64,000 nucleotides of DNA from Candidatus Eiseniibacteriota bacterium (GTDB taxonomy: Bacteria; Eisenbacteria; RBG-16-71-46), in the NCBI GenBank assembly GCA_016710095.1, contig JADJLL010000013.1:1-64000 (forward strand), given 5' to 3'. A program made the position numbers and the translations under genes. A model generated the notes under the pieces. The model ran no database searches. It was given only the letters and a program-made list of their open reading frames with translations, and was not told where the DNA came from. Below, in pieces: positions 9,801 to 18,057 of this stretch (position 1 is the first letter of the stretch; every line of letters starts with the position of its first letter).

Positions 9801-10666
9801 CGGGCGTGCAGGTCACGTCGCCCAACGGCGGCGAGACGCTGTACCTCGACATGCCGGACACGCTGAAGTGGAACGCCACGAACACGACGCACGTCGGCGG
9901 GTTCGACCTCGCGGTTTCGCGCACGGGCCCGTCCGGTCCGTGGTCCGCGGTCGCGTCGGTCGGCTCGTCCGCTCGTTCGTTCGCCTGGACGCCGACGGGC
10001 GGCGCTTCGTCGGCCGACTGCTGGTTCCGCGTCGTGGCGACCGGCACGGCCGGCAACCTCGCGACGGACACGAACGACGCCGCTTTCGCGCTGATCGATC
10101 TCGCCACGCCCACGCAGCTCGCCACGTTCACCGCCGACGCGAACGACGAAGGCGTCGAGGTGCGCTGGGAGTTCGGTGCGAACACCGACGCGGCGACGGT
10201 TCGCCTCGCGCGCGCCGAGTCGCAGGTCGGTCCGTGGGACTTCGTGAACGGGGAAGTGCGGGTCGAGGACGCCGCCACGATCGTGCTCGATCGTGAAGCG
10301 CCCGCCGGCCGCACCGTGTACTACCGCCTGTTCGTGACGACGACCGGGGGCGAGCAGCTTTCGTTCGGTCCGATCACGGCGACGGTCCGCACGCCCGTGT
10401 TCGCCTACGCGCTCCACCCGGTCGCCCCGAATCCGGCGATCGGAACGGTGCACGTGGACTTCGCGCTGCCCGTCGCCGCCGCCGTCGAAGTGACGGTGCT
10501 CGACGTGCAGGGCCGCATCGCGGCGCAGCTCGCGAGCGGCACGTACGAAGCCGGGCGGCACTCGCTCGTGTGGAACGCCGACGGCCACGCGGCCGCGGGC
10601 GTCTACTTCGCGCGCTATCGCACGGCCGGCCGGACGTTCATCCGCCGGTTCGTCGTGACGCCGTAG
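6875..10666 (+). CDS. Secreted NHL-repeat / CBM-like / SGNH-hydrolase protein with C-terminal sorting domain
   Basis: A 1263-residue secreted protein. A signal peptide (residues 1-26, ending ASA-Q) is followed by an NHL-type beta-propeller (about 40-390) with 60-residue repeats carrying VLGQPDF and NNRVLRF. Two Ig-like repeats with PNGGE-type starts (390-585) come next, then a carbohydrate-binding-like beta-sandwich (590-765). An SGNH/GDSL hydrolase domain follows (about 770-975): VVGSSTSAGTG carries the presumed Ser nucleophile and DGIHLNDAGH the Asp/His pair. Another Ig-like domain and a FlgD/type IX-like sorting domain (about 1179-1263, starting APNPAIG) close the protein. The start is set by the signal peptide and a GGAGG site. 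An extracellular polysaccharide esterase or polymer-binding role is likely; the substrate is unknown. The next gene is a hybrid two-component sensor that may respond to related polymers. Confidence 0.8.
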   Translation: MKWLRTVLVAALSLGAIAWSGPASAQIATGMSASGVLGPADLITRPAGATTASRLNGPNGVSIDPTTGKLFVADRANHRVLRWASADAMINGSAAEAVLGQPDFTTATSGLSAVKMNNPIGVHVDAAGRLWVGDFSNNRVLRFDNASTKANGAAADGVLGQLDFVTSASGTTALKTNGPCGVWADAAGRLYVSNFNNHRVLRFDAAATKANGAAADGVLGQPDFVTATSGLTAAKMNNANALWGDAAGRLWVSDYTNRRVLRFDDAANKANGAAADGVLGQPDFATNTAGLTQSKFSTTRFVTVDSNGRLYVVEEANNRIMVFDNAATLANGSPATYVLGQSNYTTGTGLNPPNAASLATPRAAFVDEVNGRLWVADWANNRVLRYQVSAGTAVTLALSAPNGGEDWGTGTVHAIGWASTNVALVNLEYSTDAGATWQPIATNVTAAAQAYSWTVPNTPTTQALVRVTDASNATLTDQSNAVFTISVPIPTVSLVSPNGLQQWPAGATRKILFASANLANVKLEVSEDDGNSWSTITASAPAAPGSYDWTVPASLGNGYRVRVSSAVDALVNDASDQSFAVVAPLLGHDFDALFFSDSPTPTVYDASFGSVTAPSLLERVSTDKCGVSPAFSLVGNYSLRLAWTSNAGGDWAMANAGVGWPGQDVSQRDSLFFNVYTPTLTPAASLPCIYLEDLGNRKSTKIPLSTLISDVPAGSWQRIAIPMQVFRNNPGTADLTAIKTIFLGQQAADATARVWYLDDFRMTGGTPATGDSTKLIVVVGSSTSAGTGASTSDSAYVSRYRAYVKSIDPRAIVVNLAVGGYTTYNVMPTGFVPPAGRPSPNPLNNITRALAYKPWAILVNLPSNDVTNGYSIAEQIANYDTLRARAAAAGVPIWITTTQPRNLSTQSARDQLKIMADSTLSRYAPRAIDLYSYLAAADGTILPQYGSGDGIHLNDAGHRLVYQLVVGSGLWQAIDPGVQVTSPNGGETLYLDMPDTLKWNATNTTHVGGFDLAVSRTGPSGPWSAVASVGSSARSFAWTPTGGASSADCWFRVVATGTAGNLATDTNDAAFALIDLATPTQLATFTADANDEGVEVRWEFGANTDAATVRLARAESQVGPWDFVNGEVRVEDAATIVLDREAPAGRTVYYRLFVTTTGGEQLSFGPITATVRTPVFAYALHPVAPNPAIGTVHVDFALPVAAAVEVTVLDVQGRIAAQLASGTYEAGRHSLVWNADGHAAAGVYFARYRTAGRTFIRRFVVTP
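7141..7920 (+). repeat. Tandem 180-nt coding repeats (NHL units)
   Basis: Five consecutive units begin at 7141, 7321, 7501, 7681 and 7861, with a period of exactly 180 nt (60 codons). Each contains a CGGCGTGCTCGGCCAG-like core encoding VLGQ. Units at 7501 and 7681 are identical for about 37 nt, which points to recent duplication or gene conversion within the propeller. Confidence 0.75.
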
Positions 10667-10690
10667 CCGCATCACGCAGGCAGACGAAAC

Positions 10691-10718
10691 GGGGCCGGTC
10701 CTTCGCGGGACCGGCCCC
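10691..10718 (+). terminator. Hairpin terminator after NHL/SGNH gene
   Basis: A perfect 11-bp stem GGGGCCGGTCC/GGACCGGCCCC with a 6-nt loop (TTCGCG) starts 25 nt after the stop codon. It is followed by a weak T-containing tract (GCATTCGTTTCG). Confidence 0.7.
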
Positions 10719-10854
10719 GCATTCGTTTCGGGATGCCACAAGAACGCTGGAGCACGTCCGCGCGGTGGGCTAACTTCGCCGCCCGCCTGTGCCCTCGCGT
10801 CGGCTCGTCCATCCCGCCGCCGCGGCACCGGCACGACCCGGAGCTCTCGCGCGC

Positions 10855-13800
10855 ATGCGCCGTTTTCCCGTCCCGTACATCCTCGCGCTGATCGCGTGCG
10901 CGCTCCTCGCGGCGGCCGCTCCGGCACGTGCGGCGGCTCCGCACATGGTGGCGACGCACTGGACCGTGCGGGACGGCCTTCCGGTCAACTCGGTCAACGA
11001 CGTGCTGCAGACGCGCGACGGCTACCTCTGGGTCTCGACCTACGACGGTCTCGTGCGCTTCGACGGCCTGCACTTCACGGTGTTCAACCAGTCGAACACG
11101 CCGTCGCTGCCGTCGAACCGCGTCCTGTCCCTGCGCGAGGACGCGGCCGGCGCGCTCTGGGTGCGCACGGAGAGCCGCGAACTCGTGCGCATCACCGATC
11201 CGCTCGGGGAGTGGCAGCGCTTCGGGACCACGGGCGAAAGCCGGCACGTGCTCACCGTGCACCTCGACCGCGAAGGACGGCCCTGGATCGGCACACGTAC
11301 GGGCGTGCAGCGCTACGCGAAGGGCAAGCTGATCCCGTACACGCCCGCCGAGGGCTTCCGCGCGGGCTCCGTCTACCGCGGAGGTGACGGCGCGATCTGG
11401 GTGCACAGCGACTCGCTCATCGTCCGATTCCGCGAAGGGTCGCGTGCGCGCTTTCGCGTCCCGAGCGCGAACGTGAACTTCGTGCGCGCGTTCTACGAAC
11501 TCTCGGACGGCCGCGTGCTGGTCGGCACTCGCGGCGGGCTGCTCGTGCCCACGGACGGCACGCTTCGCCCCGTCGACTGGAGCACGATTCCCGACTCGAT
11601 GCGCGTCGTGGACTCGGAGGAGTCCTCTCGCCGCGGTGACATCACGGGGCGACACCTGCGCTTCTTCTATTCACCCGGGCCCGACGGCAAGCTGCGCGCG
11701 GAGCTGACCGCGTCCTGGGTGACGGACTCGCGCGGCGACGTCTGGCGCACGCTCGAGAACCAGCTCCTCAAGGGCGACGACGTGATCTACGAGGGGCGCT
11801 CGGAAGCCGCCCGCGTGCTCGTGGACCGTGAAGGCTGCGTGTGGCTCGGAACGCGCTCCGAAGGACTGTTCCGCTTCACGCCCTCGATCCTCGAATCGGT
11901 CATGCCGGAGCACAACGGCAAGCCGCTCAACGTCTATTCGCTGCAGGAAGGCGACGGCGGAGCGATGTATTTCGCATCCTACGGCCTCGGCGCGGGTGTC
12001 TGGCGTGGCGGCAAGATCAGCGCGCCGCCGCCACCGCTGCTCTCGAAGGCCTTCGCGCTCTGCGTGGGGCGGCTGCGCGACGGGCGCGTACTCGCGGGCA
12101 CGTTCCACGGCGGGCTCTGGCTCGTGAATGGCGGCGACATGAAGCCGTTCGCGACGGAGCATCTCGGCCGCCTCGACGACGTCTGGCTGATCCACGAGGA
12201 CCGGCAGGGCGCGCTCTGGATCGGCACGCAGCAGGGACTCTGGCGCGCGAAGGACGGCCTCTGGAAGCGCTACAACACCGACGACGGTGTCGGAAGCGCG
12301 TGGGTGCGCACGTGCGTCGAGCGCGCGAACGGCGAACTGTGGTTCGGCACCCAGGGCGGTGGCGTCGCCATCTGGCGAGACGGCCGCTTCGAGAGTCTCG
12401 GCGAGAAGCAGGGACTCGCGGCGCCCTCGGTGCGCGGGCTGCTCGAGGACGATCGCGGCATCGTCTGGATCGCGACGGAAGGACAGGGGATCGCGCGCGT
12501 CGAACTCGCCGAGGGCCGTCCCGCGAAGGAGGCGCGCGTGAAGCACGTGCGCGCCCGCGACGGCCTCTATGCCGACGTCGTCCACACGCTGCTCGCCGAC
12601 GACGCGGGCGCGCTGTGGGGCAGCACGAACATGGGCCTGTTTCGCGTGACGCGCGCGTCGCTCGACGCGTTCGCGGCGGGCCGGGCGACGCGCGTCTTCT
12701 GCAACTCCTTCACCGAGGACGACGGCATGCCCAATCGCGAAGCGAACGGCGGCCCGCAGGGCGCGGGCATCCGCGCGCTCGACGGCCGGCTGTGGTTCGC
12801 GACGCAGCAGGGGGCGGTCGTCGTGGATCCGCGCGTCGCCCGCGTCCGGGTGCCGACGCCGCCGACGATGATCGAGCAGCTCTCCGCCAAGAACCGCCGC
12901 ATCTCGGGCCTCGCGCACGTCGCGAACCTCCGGGCGTCGGAACGCGAGTTCTCGGTTTCGTACGCGGGCCTGTCGCTGCGCGCGTCGCGCGACCTGCGCT
13001 TTCGCTACCGGCTGCTGCCGGGCTCGCGCGAATGGACGGACGCCGGCGACCGCCGCACCGCGTACTTCACGCACATCCCGCCCGGCAAGCACACGTTCGA
13101 AGTGACCGCGAGCCTGCCGGACGGCGACTGGGACGGGCCGGTCGCCCGCATGACGATCCGCGTCGCTCCGCACTTCTGGGAGACGTGGTGGTTCCTCGGC
13201 GCGCTCCTCGCGCTCGCGCTCCTCGGCGGACGCGAGACCGTGCGGTGGCGCGAGCGCAGGCTCCTCGTGCGCCAGCGCGAGCTGGCCGCGCAGGTCGAAG
13301 CGCGCACGCGTGACCTCGTCCGCGAGAAGCACGAAACGGAAGTCGCGCGCGTCGAGGCCGAGGCCGCGCGCGATCTCGCGCAGCGTTCGCTCGGCACGAT
13401 CGAGGACCAGGCGCGCGAGCTGCGCGAACTGAACGAAGCGCGCACGCGCTTCTTCGCGAACGTCTCGCACGAGTTCCGCACGCCGCTCACGCTGACGATC
13501 GGCCCGATCGAGGACGTGCTGTCCGGCCACCACGGCGAGGTCGCGTCCGAGTCGCGCTCGGCGCTCGAGATGGCGCTGCGCAACTCGCACCGCGCCCTGC
13601 GGCAGGTCAACCAGCTGCTCGACATGGCCAAGTTCGAAGCCGGCGGCATGCGGTTGCGCGTGCGCGAAGTGGCGCTGCGCGACGTGCTCGACGAAGTGCT
13701 CCGGGCGTTCGCGCCACTCGCAGCCCGCCGAGGCGTGACGCTCACCGCGCACGGACACGAAGCGCCGTCCTCGCCGGCGTTGTTCGGCGACGCGGCGTTG

Positions 13801-15111
13801 CTCGAGCAGGTCTTCGCCAACCTGCTCTCGAATGCGCTGCGCCACACCGAGCGCGGCGGCTCCGTTCGCGTGGACGTGCGGCGCGAGACGGACGGGCCCA
13901 CGCCGTTCGTGCACCTCGCCGTGCGCGACACGGGCAGCGGCATCGCGCCGGAGCATCTCGAGCACCTGTTCGAGCGCTTCTACCAGGCCGAGGGCCCGCG
14001 CGCGCAGGGCTTCCCGAGCACGGGCATCGGGCTGTCGCTCACGCAGGACATCGTCCACCTGCACGGCGGCCGCATCGACGTCGAGAGCGCGCCCGGCGTG
14101 GGCAGCGCGTTCACGGTGAGCCTGCCGCTCGGCGACGCACACCTGTCCGCGGAGCAGTTGGCCGACAGCGACGCACCGTCCGTACCGAAGCCCGATTGGC
14201 GCGCGGAGGTCGAAGCCGTGGACCAGGCGAGCGCCCGGGTTCCCGCGGAAGGGACCGCACCGGCGGGAGAGGGCGAGCGCACGCTCGTGCTCGTCGTCGA
14301 GGACGATCCCGAAGTCCGTGGTTACCTCTGCCAGCACTTGCGCCCGCACTTCGAGGTGATCGAGGCGGGGGACGGCCTCGATGGCCTCGCGCTCGTGCGC
14401 GAGCGCACGCCGGACCTCGTGGTGAGCGACGTCATGATGCCGCGCATGGACGGCCACGCGCTCTGCCGCGCGATCAAGGAAGACGCCGAGACCGATTTCA
14501 TTCCCGTGGTGCTGCTCACCGCGCGCGCGTCGGTCGAGCATCGGATCGAAGGCCTCGAAGGCGGCGCGGACGACTATCTCGCGAAGCCGTTCCACGCCCG
14601 CGAGCTGCTCGCCCGCGTGCACAACCTGCTCACGCTCCGCCGGCGACTGCGCGAACGGCTGGCCGTCGCCGCGCCGGTCGCGGACGCGCCGCCTCCGCAG
14701 TCGGCGACGACATCGCCTCCCGTGACGCCCGAGGTGGCGGCGCCCGCCCCGCTGCTGCAGCCGACGCCGATCGAAGTCGAGAGCTCCGACGCGCAGTTCC
14801 TCGACCGCCTGCGCCGGACCGTCGAGGAACATCTCGGCGAGGAGGATTTCGGGGTGCTCGCGCTGGCGGACGCGATGGCGATGGACCGCAGCAGCCTCTA
14901 CCGGCGGCTCATGGACACGACGGGCGAGGGCATCGAGGCGATGCTGCGCCGGTTCCGGCTCGAACGCGCCGCGCAGCTGCTCGATTCGCGCGCCGGGAAC
15001 GTCGGCGAGATCGCCTACGCCGTCGGCTTCAAGAGCGTCTCGCACTTCTGCAAGACGTTCCGCGACCGCTTCGGGGTCAGCCCCGGCGCGTACGCGTCGC
15101 GCCCTCGCTGA
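10855..15111 (+). CDS. Hybrid two-component system protein: propeller sensor, histidine kinase, receiver, AraC-type HTH
   Basis: One polypeptide of 1418 residues combines sensor, kinase and response regulator. Signal peptide/anchor at 1-27; periplasmic two-component-regulator propeller repeats (about 35-680) with repeated LWIGT, LWFGT and DG-x-LW-type motifs; Y_Y_Y-like beta-domain (about 700-780); a transmembrane helix (WWFLGALLALALLGG, about 782-796); coiled linker. The HisKA box is NVSHEFRTPLT (His near 872), and the ATPase has NLLSNALRH and GIGLSLTQ. The receiver (about 1143-1260) has VEDD and VVSDVMMP, with the phospho-acceptor Asp near 1192. A C-terminal AraC HTH with GFKSVSHFCKTFRDRFG completes it. 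Such HTCS proteins usually sense oligosaccharides and activate utilisation genes. The upstream secreted SGNH protein is the nearest candidate target. GGAG precedes the ATG; an upstream start at 10789 is less likely. Confidence 0.92.
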   Translation: MRRFPVPYILALIACALLAAAAPARAAAPHMVATHWTVRDGLPVNSVNDVLQTRDGYLWVSTYDGLVRFDGLHFTVFNQSNTPSLPSNRVLSLREDAAGALWVRTESRELVRITDPLGEWQRFGTTGESRHVLTVHLDREGRPWIGTRTGVQRYAKGKLIPYTPAEGFRAGSVYRGGDGAIWVHSDSLIVRFREGSRARFRVPSANVNFVRAFYELSDGRVLVGTRGGLLVPTDGTLRPVDWSTIPDSMRVVDSEESSRRGDITGRHLRFFYSPGPDGKLRAELTASWVTDSRGDVWRTLENQLLKGDDVIYEGRSEAARVLVDREGCVWLGTRSEGLFRFTPSILESVMPEHNGKPLNVYSLQEGDGGAMYFASYGLGAGVWRGGKISAPPPPLLSKAFALCVGRLRDGRVLAGTFHGGLWLVNGGDMKPFATEHLGRLDDVWLIHEDRQGALWIGTQQGLWRAKDGLWKRYNTDDGVGSAWVRTCVERANGELWFGTQGGGVAIWRDGRFESLGEKQGLAAPSVRGLLEDDRGIVWIATEGQGIARVELAEGRPAKEARVKHVRARDGLYADVVHTLLADDAGALWGSTNMGLFRVTRASLDAFAAGRATRVFCNSFTEDDGMPNREANGGPQGAGIRALDGRLWFATQQGAVVVDPRVARVRVPTPPTMIEQLSAKNRRISGLAHVANLRASEREFSVSYAGLSLRASRDLRFRYRLLPGSREWTDAGDRRTAYFTHIPPGKHTFEVTASLPDGDWDGPVARMTIRVAPHFWETWWFLGALLALALLGGRETVRWRERRLLVRQRELAAQVEARTRDLVREKHETEVARVEAEAARDLAQRSLGTIEDQARELRELNEARTRFFANVSHEFRTPLTLTIGPIEDVLSGHHGEVASESRSALEMALRNSHRALRQVNQLLDMAKFEAGGMRLRVREVALRDVLDEVLRAFAPLAARRGVTLTAHGHEAPSSPALFGDAALLEQVFANLLSNALRHTERGGSVRVDVRRETDGPTPFVHLAVRDTGSGIAPEHLEHLFERFYQAEGPRAQGFPSTGIGLSLTQDIVHLHGGRIDVESAPGVGSAFTVSLPLGDAHLSAEQLADSDAPSVPKPDWRAEVEAVDQASARVPAEGTAPAGEGERTLVLVVEDDPEVRGYLCQHLRPHFEVIEAGDGLDGLALVRERTPDLVVSDVMMPRMDGHALCRAIKEDAETDFIPVVLLTARASVEHRIEGLEGGADDYLAKPFHARELLARVHNLLTLRRRLRERLAVAAPVADAPPPQSATTSPPVTPEVAAPAPLLQPTPIEVESSDAQFLDRLRRTVEEHLGEEDFGVLALADAMAMDRSSLYRRLMDTTGEGIEAMLRRFRLERAAQLLDSRAGNVGEIAYAVGFKSVSHFCKTFRDRFGVSPGAYASRPR

Positions 15112-15117
15112 CAGCGG

Positions 15118-15504
15118 TCAGCCCGCGCCCGAGCCTTCGACCAGGTTCCGAATGGCCGCGCGCAAGCTGTTGGCATTGAAAGGCAGCGCGAGCCGGGCGA
15201 TGCGGACATCCCCGCTGCTCCGGAGCCGGGCCCACGCCGCTTCGCCACCGCCCAGGAACAGCACCGGGAGCCGCGGCCGCCCGCCGGCTTGCCGAAGCTG
15301 GGCGAGCCAGGCGGCGCTGTCGAACGTGGGCGAATCGGACTCAGCGACGGCCACGTCGGCCTCATGCGGATCGCTCGTGAGCCGGTAGCCGAACTCCCGC
15401 TGCCCCTCGAAGACGGAATGGAGGTAGCTCGCGAAGTCACCCGTGCCGACGGCGACCCAGACGCGGAGCGCCCCCGGCCCGGAAGGGCGGACGTCCGCGC
15501 TCAC
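15118..15504 (-). CDS. Degenerate receiver-domain (pseudo-REC) protein
   Basis: A 128-residue stand-alone protein with the alternating beta/alpha pattern of a CheY-like receiver but without its catalytic residues. Strand 1 (RVWVAVGTGDF) lacks the acidic pair. The strand 3 segment DVAVAESDSP has Glu where the phospho-acceptor Asp is expected. Strand 5 reads LALPFNANSL, with Leu in place of the conserved Lys. It is therefore unlikely to be phosphorylated in the normal way and may act as a constitutive-state mimic or protein-binding module. The GTG at 15504 is preferred, with GAGG 7 nt upstream; the frame is open to 15690. It ends 6 bp from the end of the convergent HTCS gene. The PAS kinase lies 214 bp upstream on the same strand. 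Fold assignment is by pattern only. Confidence 0.6.
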   Translation of the reverse strand: MSADVRPSGPGALRVWVAVGTGDFASYLHSVFEGQREFGYRLTSDPHEADVAVAESDSPTFDSAAWLAQLRQAGGRPRLPVLFLGGGEAAWARLRSSGDVRIARLALPFNANSLRAAIRNLVEGSGAG

Positions 15505-15718
15505 ATCACCCTCGTGCGCCCGGCGTTCATCCGGACACGAAAACGAACCACGCCACCCATGGCAACTCCCCGGAACAGGACACAGCCGTCGATCGAACGG
15601 CGGGAAATATGCCGGGAATCGAGGAGTGGACGGTATCTCCAGGGTTGCAGGGTTTATCCCCTGCGTTGCGGGCCCGTCGTGGCTCGCCAACGAAACCGCA
15701 AGCGCGGCCGTTCGGTTC

Positions 15719-16927
15719 CTACGATCGCTCGCCGGAACTCCGGGGCGGGACCTCGGTAAAGGGTTCGTCGGCCGGACGGGCGCAGGCGGGCAGGTCGATC
15801 CGGAACTCGGCCCCTCGACCGGGAGCGCTGTCCACGTCGATGTAGCCGCCGAACTGCTTCACGATGCCCCAGACCGTCGCCAGCCCGAGGCCGGTGCCCT
15901 TGCCGGGCGGCTTCGTCGTGAAGAACGGCTCGAAGATCCGCCGCCGGGTTTCCTCGGTCATCCCCGCGCCGTCGTCGCCCACGGTCAACCGTACGAACTC
16001 GCCCGCCATCGCTCCGGGGTGGGAGCGCACGAACGCCTCGTCGATCGCCACGCGCTTCGCACCGATGCGCAGGGTTCCTCCGGAGCGCATCGCGTCGCGC
16101 GCGTTGAGCGCGAGGTTGAAGAGCGCGCGTTCCAGCTGGGCCGTGTTCGCCCGCACGCGGCGCGCGCCAGGTTCGAAGTCGAGCACCAGCCGGATCCTCG
16201 GCCCGAGCAGCCGCACGAGCATCGGCTGCATCTCCGTCACCGTGCGGGCGAGATCGGTTTCACTCGTCGAATGCCGCTGACGACGTCCGAAATCCACGAG
16301 TTCACGCGAAAGGCGCGCGGCCCCGGTGGCGGCCGCACGGATGTGCTCGGCCTGCTCACGCACCGGATCGTTCGGCGACAGCGTCATCGCGATCAGGTCG
16401 GAGTAACCGACGATCACCGTGAGGAAGTGATGAAAGTCGTGCGCGATGCTGCCGGCCAGCTCGCCGAACGAGTCTTCCGGCATGCCGCCGCTCAAGCGCT
16501 CCTCGACGAGCACGTGCTCGCTCATGTCGCGAATCACCGTCAGCGCGCCCGTGATCGCCGCACGCGGGCCGCCCAGGTCGGGCCGCGCCTCGCGCAGAGG
16601 AACCGATTTCACGTGGAGCCACGACTGCTCGCCGTCGGCGCGACGAACGCGCAGGCGCGACTCGTGCGACTCACCGGTGGCGAGCGCGCGAAGCGCCGGC
16701 TCGTCACCGCGGGTGAGCGGAGCGCCGTCCTCGAGCGTCGTCTCGACCTCGGAGAAGAGCGACTTCGCGCCTTCGCGCCCGAAGACGGGCCACGCGAGCA
16801 TGCGCGCCGCCGCGGGATTGCAGGACTTCACGCTGCCGTCCGCGGCGTGAAGCACGACACCTTCCTCGAGCATCTCGAGCAGTTCCGGCACGAAGTCCGG
16901 GCCCGCCGGCCTGCAACCGCCGCTCAC
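15719..16927 (-). CDS. PAS-domain sensor histidine kinase
   Basis: A 402-residue soluble kinase. A PAS domain occupies about residues 10-150 ([15 protein letters not shown] start, NPAAARML core). The HisKA-like box [13 protein letters not shown] resembles the AHDFNNLL box of NtrB/hybrid-PAS kinases, with FHH for FNN. The HATPase has [10 protein letters not shown] (N box), GDDGAGM (G1) and GTGLGLATV (G2). No transmembrane segment is visible, so it is probably cytoplasmic. It starts with GTG at 16927, overlapping the stop of the dead AAA gene by 4 nt, so the two are translationally coupled and probably form a signalling pair. The partner response regulator is not obvious: the nearby receiver-like protein lacks the phospho-Asp. 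Confidence 0.85.
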   Translation of the reverse strand: MSGGCRPAGPDFVPELLEMLEEGVVLHAADGSVKSCNPAAARMLAWPVFGREGAKSLFSEVETTLEDGAPLTRGDEPALRALATGESHESRLRVRRADGEQSWLHVKSVPLREARPDLGGPRAAITGALTVIRDMSEHVLVEERLSGGMPEDSFGELAGSIAHDFHHFLTVIVGYSDLIAMTLSPNDPVREQAEHIRAAATGAARLSRELVDFGRRQRHSTSETDLARTVTEMQPMLVRLLGPRIRLVLDFEPGARRVRANTAQLERALFNLALNARDAMRSGGTLRIGAKRVAIDEAFVRSHPGAMAGEFVRLTVGDDGAGMTEETRRRIFEPFFTTKPPGKGTGLGLATVWGIVKQFGGYIDVDSAPGRGAEFRIDLPACARPADEPFTEVPPRSSGERS

Positions 16928-17430
16928 GCGACACCCCGCTTGCGCGCCACCGAAAGTTCGATCCGGATCTTGTCGAGGTGGTCCACGAGCGCCGGGCACA
17001 TCGCGTCGGCATGCGCGCCGCGCGCGAGGTGCGCGCGGTCACCGGCCATGAGCCGCCTCGGCCCCGACGCGATCGGCTGCCCGTCCGATCCCTGCATGCG
17101 ATGCGCGAGCATGAGCAACAGCCGCTGCGTGCCGTGGGAGAGGGCGCTGATCGGGTCGAGGTAGAGCACGGACGCGCCGAGTTCGGACTCGGTGCTCGGG
17201 GGAAGTCCGGGTTCCAGCAGCCAGGTTTCGAGGGCGCGCACGAGCCGTCCTTCGTGTCGCGCGCAATCCAGGGCGAGGAACGATTCACGAGACAGCGGGC
17301 TCGCGCGATGGAATCTCCGCGCGATCGAGAGGCGTTCGTCGTGCGTGCCGCCCGTCACGAGAAGATGCGACAGCCCGTGACGATGCAGCCGAAGCAGTGA
17401 GGCGGGGAGCCCGGCGACTGCTCCCCGCAC
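16924..17430 (-). CDS. Truncated, catalytically dead NtrC/sigma-54-activator-like AAA domain protein
   Basis: About 168 residues resembling only the alpha/beta core of an NtrC-type AAA+ domain (compare the Sigma54_activ_2 group). The Walker A region GETGTGKE is replaced by VTGGTHDER, with no Lys. The Walker B region reads ASVLYLDPIS, with Pro for the catalytic Glu. The stretch MAGDRAHLARG corresponds to the sensor segment and DHLDKIRIELSVAR to the RLNVIRIELPPLR segment where the core ends. Lid, GAFTGA loop and DNA-binding domain are absent. It probably does not hydrolyse ATP or activate sigma-54 and could instead bind or titrate partners. It is coupled to the PAS kinase by a 4-nt overlap. The start is uncertain: GTG 17445, 17430 or 17358 are possible, and a hairpin at 17402-17428 overlaps the first codons. 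Confidence 0.6.
   Translation of the reverse strand: MRGAVAGLPASLLRLHRHGLSHLLVTGGTHDERLSIARRFHRASPLSRESFLALDCARHEGRLVRALETWLLEPGLPPSTESELGASVLYLDPISALSHGTQRLLLMLAHRMQGSDGQPIASGPRRLMAGDRAHLARGAHADAMCPALVDHLDKIRIELSVARKRGVA
17402..17428 (-). terminator. Hairpin after small secreted-protein gene
   Basis: A perfect 9-bp stem GCGGGGAGC/GCTCCCCGC with a 9-nt loop, beginning 13 nt beyond the stop codon of the 17442-17798 gene on the minus strand. It also overlaps the predicted 5' end of the dead-AAA gene, so it could act as a partial terminator or attenuator between them. Confidence 0.5.
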
Positions 17431-17441
17431 GGCACCGTGTT

Positions 17442-17798
17442 TCACCGGCCGACCGGGCGAACCGACGAGCGGTTCGTCAGGGCAGACTGCAGCCTGCGTT
17501 CCCCCGAACCTCCGGCCGGCCGATACTGCGACTGCTTCTGGAATCGCGCGCTCGATCCCACCGAGGAGCCGCCGACCGGAGCGAAACGAAGCCCCACGAG
17601 GTAGGCGAGCCGCTGGGCGGGAGTGAGCGTGTCGAGCGCATCCGTGCTCGGCGCGTTGACGACCGACATCGTGCGTCCGTAGCCGGTGGGGTAGTCCGCG
17701 GTGGCGCCCTGTGCGCGCGCCGTCGTGAGGGAACCGGCGAGGACCGAGAGCGAGAGCGTGACTCCGATGACCAGTGCGGCGAGCTGGGCGACCTTCAT
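17442..17798 (-). CDS. Small secreted protein of unknown function
   Basis: A 118-residue protein with a clear signal peptide (MKVAQ start, hydrophobic core ALVIGVTLSLSVLAGS, cleavage near ARA-Q, about residue 29). The mature part has roughly 90 residues, has no cysteine pairs, is rich in Ser, Gly and Arg, and contains a helical stretch LTPAQRLAYLVGLRF. I recognise no family. The start is firm: ATG with AAGGAG 8-13 nt upstream. A 28-bp imperfect palindrome lies in its leader and a hairpin follows its stop, so it looks like an independently transcribed unit between the giant kinase gene and the AAA/PAS-kinase pair on the same strand. A role as a signal or envelope protein for these kinases is only a guess from position. 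Confidence 0.6.
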   Translation of the reverse strand: MKVAQLAALVIGVTLSLSVLAGSLTTARAQGATADYPTGYGRTMSVVNAPSTDALDTLTPAQRLAYLVGLRFAPVGGSSVGSSARFQKQSQYRPAGGSGERRLQSALTNRSSVRPVGR

Positions 17799-17820
17799 GG
17801 ATGGAGCTCCTTGAGAGAGG

Positions 17821-17848
17821 ATGGTGACTCCCAACCGGGGGTAACCAT
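17821..17848. promoter_or_regulatory. 28-bp imperfect palindrome in leader of small secreted-protein gene
   Basis: The arms ATGGTGACTCCC and GGGGGTAACCAT match at 10 of 12 positions around a 4-nt centre. The element ends 22 nt upstream of the ATG at 17798, just before the ribosome binding site. It could be a repressor operator or, in RNA, a stable stem that controls the leader. Confidence 0.4.
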
Positions 17849-18057
17849 TTCTCAAGGCCAGACCCGTGCCATGAAAATCCTGCCGCGCGACGCCTCACAC
17901 GCGACGCTTCAACTTCCTGCGCCACAACGCACTGAAGCGGACACCACAAGCCATTGCTGAAGCGCGCAAAGAGAAGCGAGTTCGCCAACTCCTGCGAACT
18001 CGCGCGGGGAACCACGTTCAAGCGCTTGCGCGCGAAAGACCTGAGTCCGACTCGCAG

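Noticed and set aside
6440..10927. Minus-strand open frame of 1495 codons opposite the NHL/SGNH and HTCS genes
   Set aside because: Arg/Val/His-rich composition typical of the antisense of GC-rich genes, with no domain or signal; the plus-strand genes are clear.
11671..15045. Minus-strand 1124-codon open frame opposite the HTCS gene
   Set aside because: Antisense shadow of a well-supported multidomain protein.
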